Shown here piece by piece: positions 1 to 11,530 of a stretch of 64,000 bases of DNA (position 1 is the stretch's first letter; every line of letters begins with the position of its first letter). The notes beneath the pieces are model-generated. The model ran no database searches and was not told the DNA's origin. It saw only the letters and a list, made by a program, of their open reading frames with translations. The position numbers and the translations under genes were made by a program. Source of the DNA: Fasciola hepatica (taxonomy: Eukaryota; Platyhelminthes; Trematoda; Plagiorchiida; Fasciolidae); NCBI GenBank assembly GCA_948099385.1, contig CANUEZ040000024.1, forward strand, positions 20,844,001 through 20,908,000, in the 5' to 3' direction.

Positions 1-1365
1 ATATTAACATAGCAGGGGCATCAACTCTAACACACAACCTACCATTTCCGGCGATGTAATAGGTGGATGACAAGATAAACCGTATTTTTATGTGTGACGT
101 TTTTAGGAGTGAAATACCCATAATCCATATTTTATCTTCGAATGCTAACACAACGCGTCATAATACATACGCATTTGTGGAAAATAACCGGTTCAAGATG
201 CTTCTTTTGAGAGCACTTTTCTAATGGTTACAAAGACTTTCGTTTTCTCTTGTTTTGTGTCAGATAATGAGCAATCAGTCTTAAAAAATCAATACCCTTC
301 TTCTGTTGGACCTATTTTTTCTTATTTTAGCGTTCAGCAGCCCGAAAAAGAAAACCTGTTATTGAAAATAGTGATAACAGTTTGCTGTATAATGGGTCAA
401 CTAGAGATTTCGTAACTACTGTTTCGGAACCTTGAAGACAAGCTTTTGTAACCCGTTTTAGTGTAAGGTTAAATAAAACTTCGAAATATCGTTAATCCAT
501 GGGCGGTAGATCTTACTTTTCTTGGGATTATATCGTGAACCTGTTTTTTTAGAAAAGTATAAATGACGAAATCCTCATTTGAAAGGTATAGTTGGATTAA
601 TTTGCCTATTTTTGTATCTCCGAAAACCTTATCATCAAGATTTAGCAGTTCTCCGTAGCAGTTCGGCGCTCCGCTTTATTCCGAAGGACTTTGTGGTACA
701 GCTCTAATTCTGAGGTTCATATGCTATTCCTTGCATCCTAAATTCTCATCTGCTGTCGGCTAAGCATCTATAATCAGAATATCTTCGACAAAAAACTCGT
801 CTAAATGGATACTATGTACATTTCAGAGCAAAGTTGTCTTAGAGATGAGCTCGAGAACGAAACTGAAAAACATTAAAACATCAAGTTCCGAGTCAGGGAT
901 AATCCTCCGAAAAATCACATCTAAGTTGTTACTAGGAAACATCTAAACCCCTCTGGAAATTTTAGAAAATCTTTCTAGTAAATTTCCCGATTACTTCTTA
1001 GGTTCTTTTTTATTGCTTTTGAATAAACTATTTTTCAGTCATTTAAATGGGGTCTTTTCCAGTAACTTTTAAAAATATATAACTCCATCCAGTTATTCGT
1101 TTTCGCTTTTAACGAACTAAGAGTGATTTCACAATAACTCCTGTGAATGACTTTAACATTGGGCATTTTTCTCTCTCATATTAATAGTTATTTTGGACGG
1201 ATCTTCTTACTTTGAGTGTTGCACATGCGGTAAACTGAGGCCTAATATTGTAAGGTTCTGTTTCACGACTTCTGTCAATTAATTAGTTTAACATTCAAAT
1301 TCTACTAAGAACTTAGTTACTGAGATAGAAAGGATAGTAAGAGGAGTTACAAGTGATCTTGGATT
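1..1365. other. AT-rich DNA, nothing recognised
   Basis: Only short open frames occur. None has a domain I recognise or a convincing start context, and no RNA gene or long repeat was seen. Confidence 0.5.
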
Positions 1366-1437
1366 TACTGAGTTTTGAGCCTACGCACAAATTCAACTGC
1401 AACTTACGCTGTACCAACTGAGCTACAAGGTGGCCAT
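1366..1437 (-). repeat. tRNA-like (SINE-type) sequence, degenerate
   Basis: Read on the minus strand there is a good RNA polymerase III A-box (TAGCTCAGTTGG) starting about 10 bases after GGCCACC. About 40 bases further on, a B-box-like GGCTCAAAACTC follows. This spacing matches a tRNA or a tRNA-derived SINE head. The 3' acceptor strand does not pair with the 5' GGCCACC, so it is not an intact tRNA gene. A chance or decayed SINE head is the likelier reading. Confidence 0.4.
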
Positions 1438-2609
1438 GAGTAAGTTATAGTAAGAATATTGGAAACCGATATTGCAGAATTAGGCATTCATACATACAGA
1501 ATATTACTCAGGGAAATTTGCTGATCCCATTAGTGACAAGTCCAACTTTGTAAACCGTCCACACAAAGGATTTATCTTAAAATGTCAAAATAAGGGCTAC
1601 ACCTTAGACATGAGTTTTTAATGTTCTAAAAATGTAGCGAGCTTAGCAATTGGACAAAATTATAATATGTTTTACTTTACATTGTTATTGGTAAACAACC
1701 AAACTGTAGACGTGACTTGGTTATTCAACGACCATCGACATCTTAATATCTGTAGATCTTATCCAACAGAGGCCTGTTGTGACTAATGGACTTTTTACCA
1801 TCTTCCCGTCAAACAGTTGCTCATTCTGTAAAATCCGTGCTAGAAAAGCAGAAAAATAAGACAGGCTTCGTATATACGAATTTTGCCCAATCCTAACAAA
1901 ACAACACGAACCTGAGGGTAGTTGACTGGAAATTGAAAATGAACTCCTTAGTTGAGCGGCTAGCGAGAAGGTCGTCGGCTGAGAACAGTTGATCCTGTGG
2001 TTCTTATAGCAAGAATCGTCAAACTGCCTGTTGCTAATCTAAATAGCCATTAATTGAATTGGTCTTCAGTTTGTAAGAGTAAGCAGTGCATCGGGATATT
2101 TTAGTGATAATATGTAGAATATTCTTTTCTTTATGCCGAATTCTAGTCTCCGGTGGAACCACTTATCGATTCGCTGCTGAGGATTCTTACCAGCTATTGT
2201 AGAGCTTTTATTGATTCTAATTGTTGAAAGAAATGTTGATGCTAAAAATCAATTACGTCCATAACATCAGTGAATTTATCTTCATTTCAACCTGAGTGAA
2301 CGCGTCTATCTCCCTTCCTTCCGAATTTCTTAATTTAAATGACTTCCGACTTAGCCCAATCTTCATGTGGGGAAAGTAAACTGTCCCACTTAGAACGCGC
2401 GGGCGATGTTTTTCCGAGAGAAGATCGGGGTAAGTTGCACTTTTTTCTCGGTTTTCTAAACAGCGGCGTAGCAATGTTTGGGATGTGCTTTTTCCTTTGA
2501 AGCGTAAAACGTTTCTGGATCGACCCTAAGCCAAACCTTGTCCTGGTGAGGAAGGTTTCGGTTGAAGTAGAAACATTTCACTGCGAGGACAGCTAAACCT
2601 CACCGGGTG
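1438..2609. other. AT-rich DNA, nothing recognised
   Basis: No domain-bearing reading frame, RNA gene or clear repeat was found on either strand. Confidence 0.45.
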
Positions 2610-3095
2610 ATTGGACATCGGATAAGGCGACGTCGTGTATGCAAAAAGCACGTTCAACATTTAGTTCAGTTTTCCCTCACGATTCAGAAATATGACCGTG
2701 GCGATTAGAAAATAGGCGAGGACTTTCCGTGTTTGGATGTAGCTGTCTTCGCAGTAGTTCTTGAATATAGTGGGAACAATGACAGCAGTGCTGATGTTAG
2801 GCGAAGCGCACTGTGAATCAGAGGTCGGTCACTTGAAAGAACGCTGAATTTTAACAAGTTGCGGGACCTTAGATATGTTTCATATGACAGCCGACGAACT
2901 TCTTTTGTGTACTTTACTCTGAAAGGCAGGTGTTGGTAAGAAGACAGGTCAGAGTGGTCAGTTCATGAGATGGCGAAAAGGTATGAAAACCCTAACCAGT
3001 GAATTTCGTTGTGTAGTTCGTTTTGGGCTTACGTGTTGGGGTCCACAGGATCCACACAGCTGGATGCCACCATCAGTGGTGTGGTTGCATTTGAT
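2610..3095 (+). pseudogene. RTE-type LINE, 3' end of ORF2 (remnant)
   Basis: Reading the plus strand across frames gives the conserved tail that follows reverse transcriptase in RTE-clade LINEs. The order is a stretch like ADVRRSAL and IRGRSLERTLNFNKLR near 2,770-2,870, then RWRKGMKTLTSEF and LTCWGPQDPHS at 2,968-3,060. In the family this tail reads as a GWGPRDP-type motif close to the protein end. Several stops and frameshifts interrupt it, so it is a dead 5'-truncated copy. It is the same family type as the larger copy at 5.5-8.5 kb. The left edge is approximate. Confidence 0.55.
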
Positions 3096-5498
3096 TCCTT
3101 TTTTCGTATTATTTACTTTGTATACAGCTTCTTTCTCTCTTGTTGACCCCTAATGCTTCTATTTACTTCTTTCTCGGATAAACAGTGCTGTGAATTAACA
3201 TTTGGTAGCCTTTTTTGGCCGGCGCTTTCATCCTGAGATGTTGTACTTTGCCATATAAACAAAAAAAGTAAAAAGAATGTTTTTAACCCAAGCCACATCA
3301 CAAAGGTCGGCGATTGGAAGAATTGCACCGAACGTTGATCTTTAAATGATACTTACAATTTTACTTAGTGAATGACCAACGAACATCGATAAGGCCGAGG
3401 AGATGGCAGAACGACTGCTTGGATTAGCAGGTGGGTAGCTACTGCCCACTTAATCTGACTGCCACTGGTTACCGCGTTGGTTTGACTATAGTGCTTCCCT
3501 AGATCGTACGAAATGGCAAGGTTTCCTGTGGTAACAACGTGCTGATGGTCTCAGCTGACGCGAAAAAATTATTCCTCGTTTTCTTTCAGGGGAATTTACA
3601 GTGCAAAGCCTTTTTGCTCGTCTACCTGCAGGGGCCGCGTTTGACATATTTGTCTGGGTACATCGACATATCATTTATGTTGTTGCACTTGTGCAACTTT
3701 TCTCAGCAAGTTTCTGATGTGACGCTCTGAAGCTATTTTTAACAGTTTCGTGATGGAGACTATCGAGGTATTCTCCCTTAGACAAGAGTTTTGTTTTCCT
3801 TTTCTTAGGTTTCACAAGACCCATCTCAACAGATTTTTCCGCCACCTGCTTAGCTTGATATTCCAAGAAAAACAGGGAAATTTTTCCCCAATATTTTTTT
3901 CCCAGCAACTCAAACCACAAATCAACCAAGCCAGGCTGAGAGCACTATCACACCGTCTTTCCACAACAGACTGTGACCTATCGAAGTTTCTGTCGAAATA
4001 TAATGTTTGAGCGGGCAAGTTACAATGAGTAATTCTTCTCTATAACGAAAGCTTGTGAACTCAAAAGAGACATACAAAATGTTGGTTCAAGAATGGAAAA
4101 AATAGTCCTGTTGGCTGATTTTAATGGCGAAATGGAAGGACTCGTGCGGTGCATAGACTTAGACTGTCATACAGCCTGTACAAGCACAAGGATTATTACG
4201 TGAACATAATAGGCTGCTTTAGTTTAGTTGCCCAAAACCTTATTAGATAACAGTTCTCCTCAATAGCTATTAAAGTAAATATATATAAACGTGACTTGTC
4301 GACAGTACTTCAGGAAGTCACAAAAGCCTCCTTGGCTTATTTCTTCGACTGAGGCCCGGTGGGTTAAATAATGCGCCTAGTTGGTATAACTAACTTCAAG
4401 ATTGGATGAATACCGAGTATTTAAGTTGAATCAAGAGATACAGGTGTTTGACTTGCAAAATGCAACTCTAGGCTCTCCGAAAATATCAAGATCTGCGGTG
4501 GTTATCTATGAGTTGTGGAGTAAAATGAAACAGGTTATTTATCTTGGTTGCGGTAATCACTTCGCATCACAGCTGCGCAAAATTGCCAAATATTATCTCT
4601 TTTTATACCCGAAGCCTGACAGTTGTTGACTGCGAAAACAAAAACCTTCAAAACAAGTTTTCGGAAAAGCGTACTGTTACAATTCATGCTATGGTTGATG
4701 TTCCCCGGGAGAAAGGACCGCTCGTATTTATTACCATTTTGACAGTGTTTTAATATGGAAGACTGGGTTAAAATTTATTCGTATAATATCAAAGTGCCTC
4801 GGTTTGGTCAAGGCAGGGTCCGAGATGGCTACTCATCTTGAACGCCCCTCTAAATGCTCTCAAATGACCGTGTGTGGCTGACTGGTGGTCAGTCTAGGAG
4901 AGATTGACAAACCCTGGTTCCATAACCAGCCACAGATGGCGCGTGAGGCATGCAACACTATGGTCATCAGCATCTATGACGGAGGGATGTGCTGGGCATC
5001 CAGGATATCAAGACTCGTCCAAAGGGCGTGTGAACTGATAAATAAACCTCCCGCTCCAAGACGTTTCCTGAAGGAGCAAATGAGCCGTACAATTGGTCAT
5101 CGGGTCATGTGGACCAACTCTGCTACCCCACAGGGCGTATTTGGCTGCGCAAAGGCTAGAGGGATATCCTTGGACAGAAATACCTAATATTGACTGAGCC
5201 ACCCAGTAGTAAAATAGCCCACAACGCAACAACAGTGTAAGATACAACTCACGCGAACATATAAACGCTCTCCTATACCACATACAGGGATTTACTTCCC
5301 GTATTCACACCCGTTCCTTACCCTTTTCTGTTACCAGGACTCACGGGATATTTAGTCGACCGCGTCTGCTATACTGTCACTTTTGAAAATCCTGTCTATA
5401 TCTTCTCTCGTCCTTCTTTGATTAGCTCACCTAACCCGACACCTCCAGCTATTGCTTTTCTTCGTCCTTGGTGCCCATTCACGCAGAAGGTTTCAGCT
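3096..5498. other. No recognised gene; possible 5' part of the RTE copy near its right end
   Basis: Reading frames up to 100 codons (for example 4,885-5,187) show no domain I can name. From about 4.8 kb the base composition becomes richer in GC and joins the RTE-like element downstream, so 4,800-5,498 may be its 5' untranslated region or ORF1 remnant. That is an inference from position only. Confidence 0.35.
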
Positions 5499-6170
5499 CG
5501 TACGCTTAAGTCACTTGCCATAAATGTGTACTGCATTCAAGGGACTCGCATTCAGGACTCCACTTCGATCATTCAACTCACGTCCCTCAACTAACTCACT
5601 CATGATTTTTTACTTAAGCCCTTCTGGGGACACCGAGACTGTGGCTTTTGGTCTCGCTGGCGTTGGCTTTGCTCCCCGTGAAAGGGCTGAAGCAGCGCTG
5701 CTAGACTGGATCCCAACTGACAGTGGTTTATACTCAGTGGGACTCAGGGGTTCGTACAAAGCGAGCAGTCACCATTCCGATAGACGCAATCTGCTTGTTG
5801 TTTCGGCGTATGCACCCACCGACGGCAGCCCAGGTGCAATCAAAAATAACTTCTGCCAAAAGCTCCAAGACCTCTTACATAAAACAAGCCGGGCCGATAC
5901 CGTGACTTTGGCATGGGATTTGAATGTTAAATTTGATTGGCTGTCATCGAGTGAGGCACTTATAGTAAGTCCTTTTAGACTAAATTTCTATCACTTAGAA
6001 AAAGAGGAAGAGTTTTTGGCTCTGTGGTCAGACCATCGCCTGTTTCTTTCCAGTACAAACTTCCGACGTTCTGTCGGCCGGTACACCAAGTGACGACCAC
6101 CTTCTTCGAGTCAACAGCGGACCCAGATCAACCACATCGCTATAAAGCATATTGGACATGCTTTTGCTTT
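5499..6170 (+). pseudogene. RTE-type LINE endonuclease domain (remnant)
   Basis: This encodes an apurinic-like endonuclease domain, which nicks target DNA for target-primed reverse transcription. It begins in one frame with TLKSLAINVYCIQGTRIQD, then continues in the 189-codon frame at 5,524-6,093. That frame carries SGDTETVAFGLAGVGFAPRERA, LRGSYKASSHHSDRRNLLVV and SAYAPTDGSPGA. The usual GDLN motif is altered to AWDLN, and LFLSSTNFRR follows. After a stop at 6,091, RPPSSSQ and QINHIAI recall the family C-terminal part (normally TWRPP and QIDHIAISYRWRG). Frame changes, the stop and lost catalytic context show it is inactive. The order of motifs and the reverse transcriptase downstream make the RTE call firm. 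Confidence 0.7.
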
Positions 6171-6919
6171 ACCACATCGATGGCCTTTCCTGATTAGCCG
6201 GAAATAGACTTTTGTTTCGCACATTATAAAATGAGTATTCTGATTGGCACAAGAGGCTTCAAATACCACAAAATAATTAACAATGACTGAGATTTCCCTG
6301 TTGTACGCTATAAAAGTATACTGATTGCTTTCCCTAAGAATTGAATTTTACAATAAACCACAAATGTCGCGGTCGTACACAAGACTGTCGCTCATATTAG
6401 AGTACTCCCCTTTGATTCCAATCACGTTTTAGTTTGCACTAAGCCGTCTATGTGTTTCGGTGAACGCTCCAAAAGCATGCTGCAACGACGATTAGATAGT
6501 GATAAACTTTCCGACCCATCTTTCTTATCCGTCTTCCAAAACACTCCGGCTGAAAAGCTAGATGTAGTCCAAACTGATGGCATAAACCAACAGTGGTTAC
6601 TTATTGAGAATGCTTTGCATCCTGCTGTCCTGACAAGTTGTGGCTGCAAGTCGTGCTGCGCCGCCCTGGATTCCTGCTGAATCTCTGCTTTTTCTCGACG
6701 CACTCTAATCGATTCCGGTTGAAAGCAAGTATAACGAATCAGGACTCGTAGTGAGACGTGCACTTGATGTAAGTCTTCGTAGGGATCGCGAAATCCGGTA
6801 ATCGCAACGTCCATCAGAGATGAAACGTGCTGCCTATATGGGAAATTCCTGCAAGTTGTTCTTTCTCATTTGAGTAACCGGTGGGAAGCTTCTAGATGTA
6901 CTTAAAACAATCTGTGAGG
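6171..6919 (+). other. Decayed RTE linker between endonuclease and reverse transcriptase
   Basis: Little protein similarity survives. Its position between the endonuclease and RT remnants, with the correct orientation on both sides, implies it was the inter-domain linker. The apparent minus-strand frame at 6,422-6,814 has no known domain. Confidence 0.45.
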
Positions 6920-8560
6920 CTGACATTTCGCAAATTCACAATCAGAAGCAGCGTCTCTAAAGCTGGGTGGAGCACTTTCGGGAACAGTTTTGCTGGCCCT
7001 CAACGTCAGCCTCCGGTAGATATCCAGTGATTTTCTCCGACAGGCCAACCTACCGAGGCGGAGACCCACAAGGAAATCTAAGCCTTAAGAAGGCACAAAG
7101 CTCATGGCTCCGCTGGCCATCCAGCATCCCTTTTTAAAGGTGTTGGAAAGTAGCTCGTCAACAAACTTCATGTTTTGTCTCCAAAAGTTTGGAACTCTGG
7201 GAAGATTTCCTCCGTGTAGAAGGATTCGATTGTTGCCTCCATCCTCAATGGGGGCTCAAGCAGCAACTGCGCTAAACATAGCTTTATCCCAGAGGCGTCG
7301 AAGCTGCTCGCTTCACTCATACTTCCCGAATAGCATCTAATGCCTGAAGAGCAGACTCACAAGGAGCAAGCTAGGTTTTGCACCGATCTTGAGTATGTCC
7401 ATCAAATCTTCATCCTTCGACATCTGCAAAAGTACAGTCACACTTTCCAAGGACCAACGATCATCGAGTTCCCGGACACTTGCGCGACCTTTGGTTTTAT
7501 CCACGGTACTGCACTATGGAATTGTTTGTTAAGAAATGGATTACCTGAGAAGTATATGCCAATCCTCAGATAACAGTCTTTCAACACCCCGGATCAGGCT
7601 AGGGCCTCCATCCAACTTTTGCCCGTTTTATCTTCTCCAGTGTAGTACTACAAGGCTGCCCTGTATCTTTATTTCTCTTCAACTTTGTGATAGAGGATGT
7701 TCTACGGGATACCTGTATGGTCTTCTAAACGGTGTAGTTAGATTCCTCCAGAGGATCGGGGGCTTCGAATTGGAATACCCTAATGATTTTACCTAGCCGA
7801 AAAACAATGCACAGACAATTTACCATGCTATGGAATGTATGGTGACTGAGGTATTCGGATATGGTATGCACTCTGCACCTTCCGAATGCAAAGTACTTTC
7901 GTAATCTTGGCAGCAGCCAGTGTCTGTATCCACCCTTTTCAATGATCAGAATAAGTTACTGGACAACTTTAAACGGGTTTGTAGCTTAGTAAAATCTGGA
8001 GGTGGTGTTGGGGAAGATATCAGCTCATGAATGGCAACAGCTATAATAGCTTTGGCAAGACTGCTACACCTGTGTAGTCTCCGTTACACCCGGTTCTCAC
8101 TTAAAGAACGGGTGAAAGTCACCGCGGTTACTACTGTTTTACTTTAAGGTTGCGAGACCTGGTCATTCCCAGCTGAGGACAGTTGATGTGTTTCTGTGTT
8201 CGACAGCCTATGTCTCGGTAGCATTGCTCGAGTCTGACGGGAACATCGATTGAGCAACGATGAGTTGCGATATCGTGTGTTGGACACAGACAATTCTCCT
8301 CCTAATGAAGCGGTCACTCTACACCGCATCCGGTGGCTCGGTCTTGTTTTGCGAATGCCTATCAATCGTCCATTCTTTTGTGTTCTATTTGCAAATTCTG
8401 GCCAAAGGGATGGTCAGGCCACGACTTGCATTACGATTATGGATAAACCACGTTAGCTTTGGCTTCGGTTGGAGCTTATAGCCTCTCTGGTTGGGGACGA
8501 ACGGACAGGGACTGTCACTGATTACGACTTCGAGGTAGTGGATTCAGAGTAAAAGCCAGT
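6920..8560 (+). pseudogene. RTE-type LINE reverse transcriptase (remnant)
   Basis: Copies element RNA at the target site in the intact family. Visible blocks in order: a linker block with WVEHF-like residues near 6,930-7,010, and KEQARFCTDLEYVHQIFILR at 7,361-7,420 (family form is a QAGFRPGRGCIDQIFTLR block). RT motif A decayed follows in the same frame, with FPDTCATFGF in place of the usual FLDxxAAFDS. TALWNCLLRNGLPEKY closes that block. A damaged GISAGGG-like region lies near 7,990-8,030, and the C-terminal GLVLRMPINRP block is at 8,331-8,372. At least ten stops or frame changes occur and the catalytic aspartates of motif A are lost. It ends near 8.56 kb, where a short AT-rich stretch follows. 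Confidence 0.65.
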
Positions 8561-8791
8561 GATGCAAATGCTGAACGATTTCTCCGTTGGACTCTCGTCT
8601 CACAATAATAAAAAATACTAATAGAATGACCACAAACACCAAAAAATGATCGATAAAATAAACAAAATAATCACATAGTGTTATTTTTTCTGTGTCATTT
8701 TACTGTTCCACTCTCTTTCCCCTATTTTTCTTCTGTTGTTGCCGCACTTGCACCATGCTTGACTTCAAGCCGGTGTTATACATAGATATAC

Positions 8792-8792
<1 letters not shown>

Positions 8793-8831
<39 letters not shown>
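8793..8831. repeat. (TA)n microsatellite
   Basis: An uninterrupted TA dinucleotide run of about 20 units, bordered by related TATATC and CATA motifs. The open frames across it that read IYIYIY are artefacts of the repeat. Confidence 0.95.
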
Positions 8832-8834
<3 letters not shown>

Positions 8835-11476
8835 ATATCTATTATATATACATACATATATACATTTGTCATTGTGACAAAAGTTGGAAGGTGACAATGC
8901 ACACACCGAAAATAAGCTGCCAGATTTTCAACGGTTTGGTGGTCAACCTCAGGGTAACACGTGTCAACTAGCGGTAAATTTTATTAACATTACCGTGTCA
9001 TATAGCCAGCTTTCTGGTTTGTTCGCCAAAACAAACCAAGCCTTATATTATATTTAGTAGGTCTAACCGATGCTAACAATGAGCGGTTAGATGAGCCAGA
9101 AGGTAATGATATCACGGTTGATTTCATCTATTCTACTCAATCAATTTTTGTTCCCTTTAAAGGTGACATTTCTTTGGAATTTTACTGGTAAAACAGACAG
9201 TAATTGTACAAGAAGTATATTTCTGAAACATTTTTGAGCCATACGGATTTATAAGTTTGTCTATAAGAGGTTACATTTACGACCTGATTTTGTTAAAGCA
9301 ACCACTCTCGAACGAAAATAACACAATCGGCGGGAAGTATGACAATTTGCACTCGAAATTTTGTTGAATACAATAAGGCTTGCTGATGATGGCCATAAAG
9401 TTGGTGGAGTCCAGCATACATCCATGAGGGTGCACCAACACAAAAACACATTTGTTTTACTTCCGTAATAACATAAGTGATATATATTATCTTTAGCTGT
9501 TTTTGAACATACGTCATGTTTAGCTGAAAAAATCATTTTTGGGAAACCGCTTTTCTGCCATGCGTCTCGCCTGGGTGGATATAAAATGTGAATTTTTGGT
9601 TTTATATTCAAAAAATCATAGGATGGAGCCTAATGGGAAACCTTTCTTTATGGTACACGGTAAATAACACCAAAACCCTTACAGTAGTTGTAGAACTTGC
9701 CCATCGACTTGTAAAAAGCCCTTAAACCGGTTCTGACAACTCCCAAAATTCATAGCAAGGGATTACGCAGGCGGTTGCTGATGACACCAGAAGCCACGGC
9801 ATTTTGACTGTTGAAACGAAAATCTTGCAGCAAGCGTTAACTTTTGAAACAATTGTTCTTTCTATGGCCGTAACAAGCTATTCTTCTATGGTTCCGATGC
9901 AAATATTTTCCCTACTCTTCCTTTTTTACACCTCAGTCTTTCATATCTGCTTTTTTATTCCAAGTGGCTGAGCATTTCAAACCTACTGCCGTTCACACCA
10001 CGGACAAGATTCATTTAGTTGGAGCATATTGTCAGGTTGCAGGATTCTCTACATACTCACTTACCTACTGCCAGCTGAACATATACTCTTATATACCCAT
10101 TACTACATATTTAGATGCATGGAACGATATATCAAAAAGAAATCTCTCTTCTCTGTACAACCTTTATAATAATGTTATGTGTATACAACAGTAAAACTAT
10201 CGTTTACTTTTCAATGATTTGACTTTGATTTTGTCCCGAATAATGATAGTACTGGCAAAGGGTGCAATTAAAAAGGCGTTTTTCCGGAGTTCTTTGCCTG
10301 GATATCAGTTGGTAGCTAGATACTGCGGTTTACGTCTTGGTCTCTTGAGATTTGTGTTATCGTGCCTGATAGACACACAATAAAAGGATGCCAGTTATGA
10401 AATTGATCGATTAGCATAAGTTTTTCGTTACTGAGTAAGATAACTAGTTATGAAAAAGTGGGCAACGGACTGACTTTTGTGGCATCTTGGTCCTCTAAAG
10501 TACCATTTTGTAATATACTGATGTTAAGTTGCCTCAAATATGACTATGGACACACCGATTCCTTCAAATATTTTTGGAAACAGAATAAATATATACATGA
10601 GTTCAAAAGACTCTCTAGAAGAGTCTACCCAGAAAACTCTGACGTCTCATTGAGGCCACTGGATCAGTTAAGCTTTCAGTTCAGGGTCTATGTTTGCCGC
10701 TTTGAATTGTTACTGGTATTCTAGTTAGCCAAGTCTGACGTCCATTGTCGTTTAAGTTTCATACTCGCTGCTACTAACAGCCCCAAGTCTGACAAACTTT
10801 GTCGACTCATGCCAGCATGTAGTCACTACGCTAAGTGTACTTACCAGTCAGTGTGCATTACTGCGCAACACGTGTTAACCTTCGTTCAAAAGCGTGCCAA
10901 CGAATATGGTTACAATATAAACGTTGCACAAAATTCAATAAGGTGTTTTTTGCAAATATTTTTCTAGCAGCTACTGTCCAGACAACACGACTTTCTCCTT
11001 GACAGTCATCTTGAAATCCCCCGAGAGTCCTTAGACGGTACCACTAAGTTTCTCCAAATGAAGAGTAAAAAGGGGCATACAGGGTACTGTCAGCAAATAA
11101 CCCTGATTAGCTCCTGGATCGTCCTTCATTTATGTAGTTCCATCAGGTACAGTTAACCAACGTTTTTTACTGCTATAAAGGCTTTATCGGTCAATAAATC
11201 TGCCTTACGCAATTCTTACGGAAGCACCTGTTTAACTGACTTTACCTAATTCTTTGTATTTCGTCCAACACAATGAACTCCCGCGTGCACTGTCGTTTGA
11301 CTTTTTGTTACCCAAAACTACCAGTGAGAAAATAGATGGAAGCTATTCTGTAACTTTCCAATTGAAAAAATGGACTCGTTTGGAACAGCTCTTGGATCGT
11401 TTTGCGGATTGTTTTTGAACATACCGGTGATGCAGCAACAAGTATCCATCACCTCTGAATTTTAGTAAGCGTTTAC

Positions 11477-11478
<2 letters not shown>
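8832..11478. other. AT-rich DNA, nothing recognised
   Basis: Frames up to 116 codons (minus, 9,261-9,611) were inspected and have no recognisable domain. No RNA gene was seen. Confidence 0.45.

Positions 11479-11526
<48 letters not shown>
11479..11526. repeat. (TA)n microsatellite
   Basis: A second uninterrupted TA run of about 24 units, longer than the one at 8.8 kb. Confidence 0.95.

Positions 11527-11530
<4 letters not shown>

Noticed and set aside
8692..8906. Open frames rich in Ile-Tyr repeats
   Set aside because: Produced by the (TA)n microsatellite in either reading direction.
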